NCBI RefSeq assembly: GCF_014640075.1
Contig: NZ_BMGG01000007.1
Coordinates: 124,001 to 188,000 of the forward strand
DNA from: Chelatococcus reniformis
Lineage (GTDB): Bacteria > Pseudomonadota > Alphaproteobacteria > Rhizobiales > Beijerinckiaceae
Reading direction: 5' to 3'
Length of the DNA: 64,000 bases
Shown piece after piece: positions 24,750 to 33,237 of this stretch. The first letter of the stretch is position 1. Every line of letters begins with the position of its first letter. Position numbers and translations under genes: made by a program. The notes below the pieces were generated by a model. That model did not search any database, was not told the origin of the DNA, and worked only from the letters and a program-made list of their open reading frames with translations.

Positions 24750-25802
24750 GTGACAGCCGACGAACTCGCCCCCCGCCTGCTGACCTGGGCCCGGTCCCAC
24801 TACGGCGGCGGCGTGCATGTCGACCACGTCCGTTCCCTCGGCGGCCACTCCGGCGTCACCATCGGCTTCGATGTGCTGGAAGCGGGGCAACCGATCGACC
24901 GCCTCGTCCTCAAGATGCCCCCGGCCGGCGTCAGCCGCAAAGGCAGCTACGACGTGCTGCGGCAGGTGCCGCTGCTGCGCGTCTTGGAGGAGCATGGCGT
25001 GCCCGCGCCGGCGGTTCGCTGGTCGTCCGACGATGAGAGCCTTCTCGGTGGGCCTTATCTGATGATGTCGCGTCTCAGCGGCGCCTCGCCGCCGGATCTG
25101 TTTCGGCCCGAGGAGGCTGGTCGGGGTGTCGATCAGCCCGAGCAGCTGTTCCGCGAGGCAATCGAGGCGCTGGTCAAGATCCACGCCATCGACGCCTTGG
25201 GCGAACTCGGAGATTGGAGCGCTCCTCGGCTGCCGCCGGCGGAGATCGAGTATTGGGTGGCTGTCCTGCACAAATCGAGCAACGCCGCCTGGATCGCGCA
25301 GGGCATGGCGCTGCGCGAGCTGCTCCATCGCGCGGCGCCGGAGGCGTGCTCCATCGGGCTCGTGCATGGTGACTTCTACTCGAACAACTGGTTGTTCGAC
25401 AGCGGTCATCTGGCCGGCATAGTCGATTGGGAAGGGACCTCGGTGGGCCCGGTGCTCCTCGACCTTGGCTGGGTCTGCATGATGTACGATCCCCACGGCT
25501 GGGGACCGGTGCGGCGCGCCAGCATGCATTGGCAGCCGGGGCCCGAGCAGTTCATCGAGGTCTACGCGGGGCTGTCCAGCGCCAACCTCGGCGATCTGCC
25601 GTTCTACCGGGCTCTTGCCGCCTACCGACTGGCCTGTCTGACGGCTTACTACGTCGAGCTGCATCGCAGCGGCAAGCGCCCCAACCCGGCGTGGGACGTC
25701 TTTGCGGATTCGTTTCCCTTCATGGTCGCACGCGCCTCGGCGCTGCTGATGGACCGCATCGGCCGCGTCGGCGCGGGGCGCACTGCCGTTCCCGTCCGCT
25801 GA
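24750..25802 (+). CDS. Phosphotransferase-family protein, ACAD10/11 N-domain type
   Basis: This 350-residue APH-fold kinase-like protein starts at a GTG (MTADELAPRLLTWARSHYGG) with GGAG 11 nt upstream. The nucleotide-binding lysine region is IDRLVLKMPPAG. The catalytic loop is LVHGDFYSNNWLFD with HGD and Asn, followed by the metal-binding DWEGTSVGPVLLDLGW. This subfamily corresponds to the kinase domain of human ACAD10/11 and to LvaA-like proteins, which act on CoA thioesters of hydroxy acids. No acyl-CoA dehydrogenase adjoins it, but a crotonase does (95 bp downstream). An operator 31 bp upstream suggests control by the TetR regulator at 26959. Confidence 0.85.
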   Translation: MTADELAPRLLTWARSHYGGGVHVDHVRSLGGHSGVTIGFDVLEAGQPIDRLVLKMPPAGVSRKGSYDVLRQVPLLRVLEEHGVPAPAVRWSSDDESLLGGPYLMMSRLSGASPPDLFRPEEAGRGVDQPEQLFREAIEALVKIHAIDALGELGDWSAPRLPPAEIEYWVAVLHKSSNAAWIAQGMALRELLHRAAPEACSIGLVHGDFYSNNWLFDSGHLAGIVDWEGTSVGPVLLDLGWVCMMYDPHGWGPVRRASMHWQPGPEQFIEVYAGLSSANLGDLPFYRALAAYRLACLTAYYVELHRSGKRPNPAWDVFADSFPFMVARASALLMDRIGRVGAGRTAVPVR

Positions 25803-25896
25803 CGCGCCAATTCGAGGCAGATACGCAAGCAGCTCATCGCAGCGGCCGAATGCTGCGGCGCGGTCGCCGCATGCTCGAGGGAGGAGGCCCTCAACT

Positions 25897-26802
25897 ATGA
25901 ATTATGAAGCGATTGACTATCACGTGGACGGCGCGTCGTGCTTCATTACGCTCAACCGGCCCGACGATCTGAACACGATCGTTCCGCCCATGCTCGACGA
26001 GCTGGAGAGCGCGGTCGGCCGGGCCATCCGCGACCGGGCCGTAAAGGTCATCATCCTGCAGGGCGCCGGGCGGTCGTTCTGCGCCGGGTTCAATTTCTCG
26101 GGCGGCTTCAGCCAGTGGGACGACAAGATCGCCACGGACGGCCAATGGGATGCCGGGCGCGACCTGATGATGGTGACGTCGCAGGAGCTCGGCTGGGTGC
26201 CTCGCTTCATGTCGCTGTGGCGCAGCCCCAAGCCGGTCATTGCGCAGGTCCATGGCTGGTGCGTGGGCGGCGGCAGCGAGATGGCCCTGTGCGCCGACAT
26301 CGTCATCGCCTCCGAGGATGCGCAGATCGGCACGCCGTACGCGCGCATGTGGGGGTGCCACCACGCCGGCATGTGGGTCTACCGTCTGGGATTGGCGAAG
26401 GCCAAGGAACTGGCGCTGACCGGGCGCGCGGTGTCGGGACGGGAGGCCGAGCAGATCGGTCTCATCAACAAGGCGGTGCCGTTCGACCAGCTGGAAGCGG
26501 AGGTGCGGTCGCTGGCCGACCAGCTCGCCACCATCCCCTCCTCGCAGCTCGCGTCGATGAAGCTCGTCGTCAACCAGGCCTACGACAACATGGGGCTGGG
26601 AACGACGCAGCTGCTCGGCTCGGTGATGGACAGCATGATGCGCAACACGCCCGAGGCGCTGCAATTCATCGACAAGGCCAAGCGGGAAAGCGTGCAGGCC
26701 GCGGTGGCGGAGCGCGATCGCCCGTTCGGCGACTACAGCCAGGGCTCCAAGCCCAACCCGGCCCATGTCGTCGTGCCGCCGTCGCGGCGCGCCGCCAGAT
26801 AG
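25897..26802 (+). CDS. Enoyl-CoA hydratase/isomerase family protein (crotonase)
   Basis: This 301-residue crotonase has a strong GGAGGAGG-type ribosome site. The oxyanion-hole motif is GRSFCAGFNFSG, and the second backbone-amide region is HGWCVGGGSEMALCADIVIA. At the position of the usual catalytic Glu in the helix after CADI the text reads IGTPYARMWGCHHAGMW. The C-terminal tail (FGDYSQGSKPNPAHVVVP) is longer than in classic hydratases and resembles crotonases of unknown specificity. It follows the phosphotransferase and precedes tetR on the same strand, so it probably acts in the same CoA-ester pathway. Confidence 0.88.
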   Translation: MNYEAIDYHVDGASCFITLNRPDDLNTIVPPMLDELESAVGRAIRDRAVKVIILQGAGRSFCAGFNFSGGFSQWDDKIATDGQWDAGRDLMMVTSQELGWVPRFMSLWRSPKPVIAQVHGWCVGGGSEMALCADIVIASEDAQIGTPYARMWGCHHAGMWVYRLGLAKAKELALTGRAVSGREAEQIGLINKAVPFDQLEAEVRSLADQLATIPSSQLASMKLVVNQAYDNMGLGTTQLLGSVMDSMMRNTPEALQFIDKAKRESVQAAVAERDRPFGDYSQGSKPNPAHVVVPPSRRAAR

Positions 26803-26958
26803 GCTCCTGCCGTCCGCGCCGGAGCCCGGCCGCGCCCGGCTGGCGAAGGCGCGTTTTATGGCCTAACTATCGTCGATCGGCCCGTTGCATCAGGCCGTCG
26901 GTCGCTTGCCGGCCCGCGGGCTCCCAACGGGCCAGCATCGACGAGCGAGGTCATGCCC

Positions 26959-27588
26959 ATGGACACTGGGGTTCCGTTTGCAGGCGACGGCGCTTCCCGC
27001 CAGTTGCGACGGGAGGCCGTGCTGGCGGCGGCGCGAAAGGTGTTCGAGATGAGAGGCCTCGATGGAGCCTCGATCAGGCTCATCGCCAAGGAGGCCGGCT
27101 GCACCACAGGTTCCATCTATCCCTACTTCAAGGGCAAGGAGGAGATCTACGCCGAGGTGCTGTCGCTGTCGCTCGACGACTACAAGGCGCGCCTCGTGGC
27201 CGATGTCGACGCCGCAAAGACCCCGGAAGCGCGCTTCGAGGCGGCGCTGTGGTCGCACTTCAGGTTCTACGAGACGCGGCCGAGCGACATGTCGCTCGCC
27301 CTGTACCTGTTCAATGGCTTGAAGCCGCAAGGCTTGACGAGGGAGCTCGATGCTCGGCTCAACGAGCAGCTGATCTCGATCTTGACCATCTTCAAGGATT
27401 GCCTGCGCTCCATGGTGAATTGCAGCGCGCGGGATGCGGAGATCGAAGTGGGCCTCCATTTCTCGATGCTCTTCGGCCTGCTGACCCTGCTGCACACGAA
27501 GCGGACTCGCGTCTTCAAGATCGATCCGCGCGCCCTATTGAAGCTGCACATCCGCCGCTCCGTCGAACGTCTGACGGCCGGCTCTTGA
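26959..27588 (+). CDS. TetR-family transcriptional regulator, probable regulator of the TAAC-N3-GTTA regulon
   Basis: This 209-residue protein starts at 26959, where GAGG is 8 nt upstream; an ATG 6 nt earlier is too close to that site. The N-terminal helix-turn-helix includes AARKVFEMRGLDGASIRLIA and KEAGCTTGSIYPYFKGKEEI, canonical for TetR proteins. The C-terminal ligand domain is helical (HFRFYETRPSDMSLALYLFN). It lies inside the gene group flanked by the four operator copies, and one copy lies 18 bp after its stop codon. An acyl-CoA ligand is plausible given the neighbours but is inferred. Confidence 0.9.
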   Translation: MDTGVPFAGDGASRQLRREAVLAAARKVFEMRGLDGASIRLIAKEAGCTTGSIYPYFKGKEEIYAEVLSLSLDDYKARLVADVDAAKTPEARFEAALWSHFRFYETRPSDMSLALYLFNGLKPQGLTRELDARLNEQLISILTIFKDCLRSMVNCSARDAEIEVGLHFSMLFGLLTLLHTKRTRVFKIDPRALLKLHIRRSVERLTAGS

Positions 27589-27605
27589 CAATGGATATTC
27601 AGTTA

Positions 27606-27616
27606 TAACAGTGTTA
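27606..27616. promoter_or_regulatory. Operator copy 2 of the TAAC-N3-GTTA regulon
   Basis: TAACAGTGTTA is a perfect odd-length palindrome between the tetR stop and the lipocalin-like gene, 67 bp before the latter's ATG. It would allow separate control of the downstream gene. Confidence 0.65.
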
Positions 27617-27683
27617 CGGACGGTAAAGAAACGTTCTGCAGGACGACGGCGCTGATCCTGGGCTGCCGCGTCCCCCGCCCGGA

Positions 27684-28811
27684 ATGGAGACGGCTGTGAG
27701 GCTGACGGCATACGACGAATTCCCGTTCCACCAGCATCCGACGCCGTTCCACATCCCGGCTACTTCAGACGTTCACTTCAACGACGGCTACTTCTGCGCC
27801 GCCTTCGCCGACGATTGGTACGTCGTGGCGGGCGTGCGCCTGCACCCGAACATGAACGTGATCGACGGCTTTGCCGGCATCGCGCGCCGGGGCGAGCAGC
27901 GCGTGCTGCGCGCGTCCCGTGTGCTGCGGCCGAACGCGGCCGAGCTGGCCGTGGGACCCTTGCGCATCGACATCAGGGAGCCGATGCGCAAGGTGACGAT
28001 CTCGCTGGCCGACAACGAGGCGGATTTCGCTTTCGATCTGACCTTCGAGGCCAAGGCGTCGCCGTTCCTCGAGGCGCCCTATCAGTTCCGCAAATACGGC
28101 CACCTCATTCACGATCTCGTTCGCTACACACAGATCTGCAGCGCGACGGGCACCGTCCGCCGCGGCGACGAGACCGTCGCGCCCCAGCAGTGGCACGCAA
28201 TCCGCGATCACTCCTGGGGCGTGCGCGCGGGCATGGGGCCGGTGACCTCCCATGGCGGCATCGAGCGGGAGGAGGAGGAGATCGACCGCCGGCGCTTCCG
28301 CGTCTGGGCCCCGTTCTCGCTCGACCGCTACACCGGTTTCTTCAATACGCATGAGGATGAGGACGGCAGGCCGCTCGACTTCGAGGGCTGCCTCGACATG
28401 CCGGACGGCAGCCGCCTCAGGCTCACCGGACTGCGCCACAAGCTCGACTATGCGCCGGGGACCAAGAACGTGGTGGGCGGCACATTCGAGCTCTGCGACG
28501 AACACGGCCGCTGGCGCGCCTATCGCATCGAGGCGGCCGGCACCCCGGCGGATGTCCAGGGCCTCGGCTATTACGGCGGCTGGCGCGACGGCGGCAGCGC
28601 CGGCGTCTATCGCGGCGCCGGGCCCGTCGTCGAGACGGACCGCTACCCATCGGCGGCGCACCTGGGCAAGACGGGGCTGCTGTCGTTGCCCGAGTCGAAG
28701 CGGCTGGGCCCCACCGAGTTTCCTTGTGTCATGACCGGCCCGGATGGCGAGACCGGCATGGTGCACTTCGAGCAGCACGTATTTGGTGCCTACAGGCCAT
28801 ACGGCTTCTGA
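27684..28811 (+). CDS. Protein with tandem lipocalin-like domains (AttH/CrtC-like, DUF7064/7065 type)
   Basis: This 375-residue protein has no signal peptide and no transmembrane segment. The text has two beta-rich halves. The first includes DVHFNDGYFCAAFADDWYVV and the joint HAIRDHSWGVRAG near residues 172-184. The latter HxxRDHSWG-like block is the hallmark of the AttH/CrtC (hydroxyneurosporene-synthase-like) lipocalin group. The second half includes RYTGFFNTHEDED-like strands. The function of this family in catabolic clusters is unknown. A GTG at 27696 with GGAG upstream is an alternative start. It is preceded by operator copy 2, so it probably belongs to the regulon. Confidence 0.7.
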   Translation: METAVRLTAYDEFPFHQHPTPFHIPATSDVHFNDGYFCAAFADDWYVVAGVRLHPNMNVIDGFAGIARRGEQRVLRASRVLRPNAAELAVGPLRIDIREPMRKVTISLADNEADFAFDLTFEAKASPFLEAPYQFRKYGHLIHDLVRYTQICSATGTVRRGDETVAPQQWHAIRDHSWGVRAGMGPVTSHGGIEREEEEIDRRRFRVWAPFSLDRYTGFFNTHEDEDGRPLDFEGCLDMPDGSRLRLTGLRHKLDYAPGTKNVVGGTFELCDEHGRWRAYRIEAAGTPADVQGLGYYGGWRDGGSAGVYRGAGPVVETDRYPSAAHLGKTGLLSLPESKRLGPTEFPCVMTGPDGETGMVHFEQHVFGAYRPYGF

Positions 28812-29114
28812 CGTACCGGACGCCGCCGGCGCCTACCGTGGGCCTTTCCTGCTCGCACGTGATCGCCCGATCCGGTTGCGAGACGTCGGAGCATTGTGCG
28901 AACCACCGGTCGGGCCCGGCGCAATTGATCCCATCGCTCCAAGTCTGGATCGCTCTTCTCCGACCGGGAAACGCCGCGGGCCGCTGGCCGGGCGCGCATG
29001 GAGCAACTTGCTGCGTTGCGGCGAGCGTTCGATGGTTTTGCGCGATAAGGCTATGTACATAACATCGTTATTGTTGCACAATCGACCTCTCAAATAATAT
29101 CACGGGAGGTTCGC
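28812..29114. promoter_or_regulatory. Intergenic region before the orphan binding protein, with operator copy 3
   Basis: This 303-bp gap has no supported gene. Its last 90 bases are A+T-rich and carry the third operator copy followed by a strong ribosome site (CGGGAGG). This is the promoter region of the binding-protein gene at 29115. Confidence 0.6.
29060..29070. promoter_or_regulatory. Operator copy 3 of the TAAC-N3-GTTA regulon
   Basis: TAACATCGTTA, within ATAACATCGTTATT, lies 44 bp before the ATG of the orphan LIV-type binding protein. It shares the TAAC...GTTA halves with the copies at 24708, 27606 and 33062. Confidence 0.65.
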
Positions 29115-30323
29115 ATGCGACTGCTTGCCACGATGGCCGCAGCCTGTGTCGTCTGGAGTTCCTGCGTCGTGGCGCAGGGCTCAGACGGCGTCTTCAAGAT
29201 CGGGGTCATCAACGATCAGAGCGGCGTCTATTCCTATGTGACCGGGCGCGGCAGCGTCGAAGCCACGCGTCTCGCCGTCGAAGACGCGGGTGGCAAGGTC
29301 CTGGGCAAGCGCATCGAAGTCCTCGTCGGCGACGACCAGAACAAGCCCGACATTGCCGCGGCGATCGTGCGCAAATGGATGGATGTCGACGGCGTCAACG
29401 TCATCCTGGCGGGCGGCGGCAGCGCGACGACCGTGGCCGCCATCACCGTCGCCAAGGAAAAGAACAAGACGATCCTCGTCGCCGGTGCGGGATCATCGGA
29501 CATCACGGGCAAATTGTGTGCGCCCAACGTGACGCACTGGGTGTTCGATACCTACGGGCTTGCCGCCAGCGTGGGCAAGGCAGTCGTCGCACAGGGCGGC
29601 AAGTCCTGGTTCTTCGTGACGGCCGACTATTCCTTCGGTCTGGCGCTCGAGCGAGACACGGCCCGCTTCATCCAAGCGGGCGGCGGCAAGCTGCTGGGCG
29701 ACGCCAAGCATCCCCTGAACTCGCCGGATTTCGCCTCCTACCTGCTCCAGGCGAAGGCGTCGGGCGCCCAGGTCGTCGGCTTCGCCAACGCCGGCGGCGA
29801 CATGGTGAACTCGATCAAGCAGGCCCGCGAATTCGGCATCGGGCAGGGCGGACAGCGGCTGGTCGGCCTCCTGCTCTACGTCAATGACATCCAGGCCCTC
29901 GGCTTGCCGACCGCTGACGGTATCCTCGGAGTAGCGTCCTTCTACCACGACCTGAACGATGCGACCCGTGCCTGGACCAAGCGCTATATGGAGCGCTTCC
30001 CGGGCGGCAACATTCCGAACATGACCCACGCGGGTGCCTATGCGGCGATCAATCATTACCTCAAGGCCGTCACGACGGCAGGGTCCGACGATGCGGCGAT
30101 CGTCGGCAAGACGATGCGCCAGATGCCGGTCAACGACTTCTACGACAAGGATGTCCGCATCCGCGCGGACGGGCGCGTGCTGCAGAACATGATGCTGTGG
30201 CAGGCGAAGTCACCGCAGGAGTCGAAAGGCCCCTACGATCTGCTCACCATTCGCCAGACGCTGCCCGGCGCGGACGTCTACCGGCCCGAGAGCGAGGGTG
30301 CCTGTCCGCTGGTCGCGAACTGA
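29115..30323 (+). CDS. Orphan LIV-type ABC transporter substrate-binding protein
   Basis: This 402-residue protein is predicted periplasmic. The signal peptide MRLLATMAAACVVWSSCVVA is likely cut after VVAQ. The mature part has FKIGVINDQSGVYSYVTGRG and the LIV-receptor pattern AVEDAGGKVLGKRIEVLVGD. It closely resembles the receptor at 40818-42047 (INDQSG/LNDQSG, QGGKSWFF in both, SVKQANEFGI against SIKQAREFGI). No transporter membrane gene is adjacent. Operator copy 3 is 44 bp upstream, so uptake or sensing of the pathway substrate is its probable role. A terminator-like hairpin follows the stop codon. Confidence 0.88.
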   Translation: MRLLATMAAACVVWSSCVVAQGSDGVFKIGVINDQSGVYSYVTGRGSVEATRLAVEDAGGKVLGKRIEVLVGDDQNKPDIAAAIVRKWMDVDGVNVILAGGGSATTVAAITVAKEKNKTILVAGAGSSDITGKLCAPNVTHWVFDTYGLAASVGKAVVAQGGKSWFFVTADYSFGLALERDTARFIQAGGGKLLGDAKHPLNSPDFASYLLQAKASGAQVVGFANAGGDMVNSIKQAREFGIGQGGQRLVGLLLYVNDIQALGLPTADGILGVASFYHDLNDATRAWTKRYMERFPGGNIPNMTHAGAYAAINHYLKAVTTAGSDDAAIVGKTMRQMPVNDFYDKDVRIRADGRVLQNMMLWQAKSPQESKGPYDLLTIRQTLPGADVYRPESEGACPLVAN

Positions 30324-30331
30324 GGGGTAGC

Positions 30332-30363
30332 GCGGCGCGGGGCAGCGATCTGCCCCGCGCCGC
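30332..30363 (+). terminator. Perfect 14-bp hairpin after the binding-protein gene
   Basis: GCGGCGCGGGGCAG-CGAT-CTGCCCCGCGCCGC is a perfect 14-bp stem with a 4-base loop, starting 9 bp after the stop codon. There is no T-tract, so it may protect the 3' end of the transcript or act as a terminator for convergent transcripts. Confidence 0.7.
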
Positions 30364-30464
30364 CGCGGATCGCGGATGGCAGCGCCGGCTTCGGATCCCG
30401 CCCAAGCGGCACCGCTACGGCGGACGGCAGCGCGTGCACGCCGAGAGCGGTGCCGCTCGCCGCC

Positions 30465-32093
30465 TCAGCTCGCTCGGCCGGGTACATGGGCGCCGCCAAA
30501 GCGTTCGCGCAGCACGAACTTCTGCGGCTTGCCGCTCGATGTACGCGGCATGGCGTCGACGAAATGGACGATGGCCGGTTTCTTGAAGCCGGCTAGATGA
30601 TCCGCGCAGAAGGCGATGAGCTCGACCGCCGTGACCTGTCGGTCGACCAGCGCCTCGACCACGGCGCACACCTGCTCGCCCCATTTCTCATGCGGGACGC
30701 CGATGACAGAGACGTCGGCGACGCCGGGGTGCCGCCGCAGGACGTCCTCGATCTCGGAGGGATAGATGTTCATGCCGCCGCTGATGATCATGTCCTTCTT
30801 GCGCCCGGTGACGAACAGATAGCCGTCGTCGTCGAGATGGCCGACGTCGCCGGTGCGCAGCCAGTCGCCCCCCAGGACCTCGCGCGTCAACTCGGGTTCG
30901 TCCCAATAGCCGGCGCTCATCGACGGGGCGCGGACCCAGATCTCGCCGTCGCTGCCGGAGGGCAGGTCGCCGCCGAGGTCGTCGACGATGCGGATCGCGA
31001 CGTGCAGCGAGGGGCGTCCGGCCGAGGCCGGCTTGCGCGACGACATATGGGGCGGCATGCACGTCACGCTGCCGCCGCCCTCCGTGAGGCCGTAGACCTG
31101 AATGAAGGCGCTTTGCGGAAAGCGTGCCTGCATGGCGTCGACGGTGCTGGCCGACAGCGGCTGGCCGCCGCACATGATCATGCGGAGCGCGCTGGAATCG
31201 AAGGGCGCCATGTCGTCGATGCGGAGGATCTCGTAGACCATCGTCGGCACCCACAGGACATGGCTGATGGCGTGGTCGCAGACGTAGCGCACCGCAGCCT
31301 CCGCATCGAAGCCGCTGGACTCCTTGATATGGACCGTGCCGCCGGCGTGCAGCACCGGCCAAGTGAAGTCGTGGCGGCCACCGATGTAGTGCAGGTCGAT
31401 CATCGCATAGGTCGAGCTCTCCGGCCCTATGCGATAGTCGACCACCTGCTGGAGTGAGTTGAACAGCAGTCCGCCGTTGGTCCACACCACGCCCTTCGGC
31501 CGGCCGGTCGTGCCCGACGTGAAGATGATCTCGTGAGGATCGTCGAAGCGTGGTTCCCGCGGAACGGGCCCGTCGGAGGCGGTGATCAGGTTTGCGTAGC
31601 CGACGTCGCCGACCACGTCGTCGAGATCGACGATGACCTCGAGGTCGGGAAGGGCACCCTGCTGGCGCAGTTCCACCACCGCTGCCGCCGTCTTGGCCTC
31701 GACGAAGATGGCGCGGGCGCCCGAGCGCTTCAGGATGGTGCCGATCTCGGGCGGCCTGAGCCGCCAGTTGATCGGCACCATGATGGCGCAGGTGGCGGCG
31801 ATCCCGGCCTCGATCTCCAGATATTCGAGCCGGTTGGTCGACAGTACGGCGACGCGATCGGCGGGCTCGATGCCGAGCCGGATCAGGCCATTGCCGACGC
31901 GCCGCATTTGGCGGCGCATGTCACGGTAGGTCCGCCGGCTCCCCTTGAAGACGACGGCGGGCGCGTTCGGCTCATGGCCGCCGCGCTCGAACAGGTCGGG
32001 CAGCGCCAGGCTGCGCCAGCGTGGCGCCTCATCCAGGTCGAGCTTGATCTTGCTCGCCCGTGACGGCTCGGACATCGCCTCGATGGGTGCCAC
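30465..32093 (-). CDS. Acyl-CoA synthetase (AMP-forming, ANL superfamily)
   Basis: This 542-residue enzyme activates a carboxylic acid to its CoA thioester with ATP. The GTG at 32093 (MAPIEAMSEPSRASK) follows AAGGAGG; longer frames upstream overlap the neighbouring crotonase and were discarded. The P-loop motif is IIFTSGTTGRPKGVVW, the adenylate motif region is IQVYGLTEGGG, and the hinge region WLRTGDVGHLDDDGYLFVTG precedes GRKKDMIISGGMNIYPSEIE. The C-terminal catalytic Lys lies in RTSSGKPQKFVLR. It is followed on this strand by nothing close and preceded by a crotonase (158-bp gap). The substrate is unknown; an aliphatic or aryl acid fits the pathway. Confidence 0.93.
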   Translation of the reverse strand: MAPIEAMSEPSRASKIKLDLDEAPRWRSLALPDLFERGGHEPNAPAVVFKGSRRTYRDMRRQMRRVGNGLIRLGIEPADRVAVLSTNRLEYLEIEAGIAATCAIMVPINWRLRPPEIGTILKRSGARAIFVEAKTAAAVVELRQQGALPDLEVIVDLDDVVGDVGYANLITASDGPVPREPRFDDPHEIIFTSGTTGRPKGVVWTNGGLLFNSLQQVVDYRIGPESSTYAMIDLHYIGGRHDFTWPVLHAGGTVHIKESSGFDAEAAVRYVCDHAISHVLWVPTMVYEILRIDDMAPFDSSALRMIMCGGQPLSASTVDAMQARFPQSAFIQVYGLTEGGGSVTCMPPHMSSRKPASAGRPSLHVAIRIVDDLGGDLPSGSDGEIWVRAPSMSAGYWDEPELTREVLGGDWLRTGDVGHLDDDGYLFVTGRKKDMIISGGMNIYPSEIEDVLRRHPGVADVSVIGVPHEKWGEQVCAVVEALVDRQVTAVELIAFCADHLAGFKKPAIVHFVDAMPRTSSGKPQKFVLRERFGGAHVPGRAS

Positions 32094-32251
32094 TGCCGCC
32101 TCCTTTCCGTCCCGGCGCATCGCGGTGGGCGGGATCACCCGGTTATCGCGAGGCGTTCCAGATCGACGAGCTTGGAGCGGTCCCGCGCGTGGATGAACAC
32201 ATCCCGCGGGGCAACGCTCCGGCGAAGGGCCCCGCGGCCGGGGCGATGGCT

Positions 32252-33040
32252 TCAGCTTTGGCGGTTTGCCGCGCCCGGGCGCGGCGGCGCCGGGCGGCTG
32301 CCGTCGGCGAAGCGCCGCATGCCGGCCATGGCCTCCTCGCTCAGTGCCGGGGAGTGGCAGAGCTCCGCCTCCAGATCGAGCCCCTGCTCGAGCGACAGGC
32401 CGATGGTCGCCAGCGCCGCTTGCCGGTCGGCGCGAATGCCGCCCTGCGAGTAGTCGGCGATATGCTGCGCGAGCTGCAACGACCGCTCCAGCGCCGTGCC
32501 GGCAGGCACGACCTCCTGGGCGAGACCCATGCGCAAAGCATGCTGCGCGTCGATCTCCATGCCCGTCTCGATCATGTAGAGTGCATTGCCGATGCCGACG
32601 ACGCGGGGCAGGCGCTGGGTGCCGCCGTCCGCCAGCGACAACCCCCAACGCTTGTTGAGCAGACCGAACTTGGCCCGCTCGTCGACGATCCGGAAATCGC
32701 ACCACACCGCCAGCTCGACGCCGCCCGCGTAGCAATTGCCGTTGATGGCGGCGATCACCGGCTTGCCGGGGTCGAGCCGGGCGAAGCCCATGGGCCCCGC
32801 CGTGTGGGTGTGACGGTGCTCGAAGAGCTCGCGCATGCCCTTGAGGTTGGCACCGGCGCAGAACGTCTTGTCGCCGGCCCCCGTGATCACCAGCACGTTG
32901 GACGCCTCGTCCGCGCCGAAGGCGATGATGGCATCGGCCAGCTCCATGGCCAGCTCGTCGTCCACGTTGTTGTGAACCTCTACCCGGTTCAACGTGAACA
33001 GCGTGACGTTTCCTCGGCGCTCGATCAGCAGCTTAGGCAT
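32252..33040 (-). CDS. Enoyl-CoA hydratase/isomerase family protein (crotonase)
   Basis: This 262-residue crotonase starts at the ATG at 33040 (MPKLLIERRGNVTLF), with AGAGGA upstream. Oxyanion-hole motifs are DKTFCAGANLKGM and NGNCYAGGVELAVWCDFRI. The length is normal. Operator copy 4 lies 22 bp upstream of the start, so it is probably repressed by the TetR protein at 26959. It is followed by the acyl-CoA synthetase and is divergent from the nitronate monooxygenase-like gene. Confidence 0.88.
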   Translation of the reverse strand: MPKLLIERRGNVTLFTLNRVEVHNNVDDELAMELADAIIAFGADEASNVLVITGAGDKTFCAGANLKGMRELFEHRHTHTAGPMGFARLDPGKPVIAAINGNCYAGGVELAVWCDFRIVDERAKFGLLNKRWGLSLADGGTQRLPRVVGIGNALYMIETGMEIDAQHALRMGLAQEVVPAGTALERSLQLAQHIADYSQGGIRADRQAALATIGLSLEQGLDLEAELCHSPALSEEAMAGMRRFADGSRPAPPRPGAANRQS

Positions 33041-33061
33041 TGCGCTGTCCTCTTGTGTTAA

Positions 33062-33072
33062 TAACACCGTTA
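33062..33072. promoter_or_regulatory. Operator copy 4 of the TAAC-N3-GTTA regulon
   Basis: TAACACCGTTA, inside the wider palindrome AATAACACCGTTATT, sits 22 bp upstream of the crotonase ATG and within the divergent promoter shared with the nitronate monooxygenase-like gene. Confidence 0.65.
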
Positions 33073-33237
33073 TTTAGCCTCGTGATCTGCGCGCGGTCAA
33101 GCAGGCGATCGCTGCTGCCCGCGGGGCGCGGCGAATGCGGGCGCGCCGAGGCCCGTGCCCGGGCGCGAAAGCCTCTGGCCTCGCCTCGCGGAATGTGGGA
33201 GGCAGCGGCAAGCGAGACTACAAGGGTGGAAACCGAC

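Noticed and set aside
32094-32735. A 5' extension of the acyl-CoA synthetase frame
   Set aside because: The extension overlaps the crotonase gene and is not synthetase-like. The GTG at 32093 with AAGGAGG is a better start.
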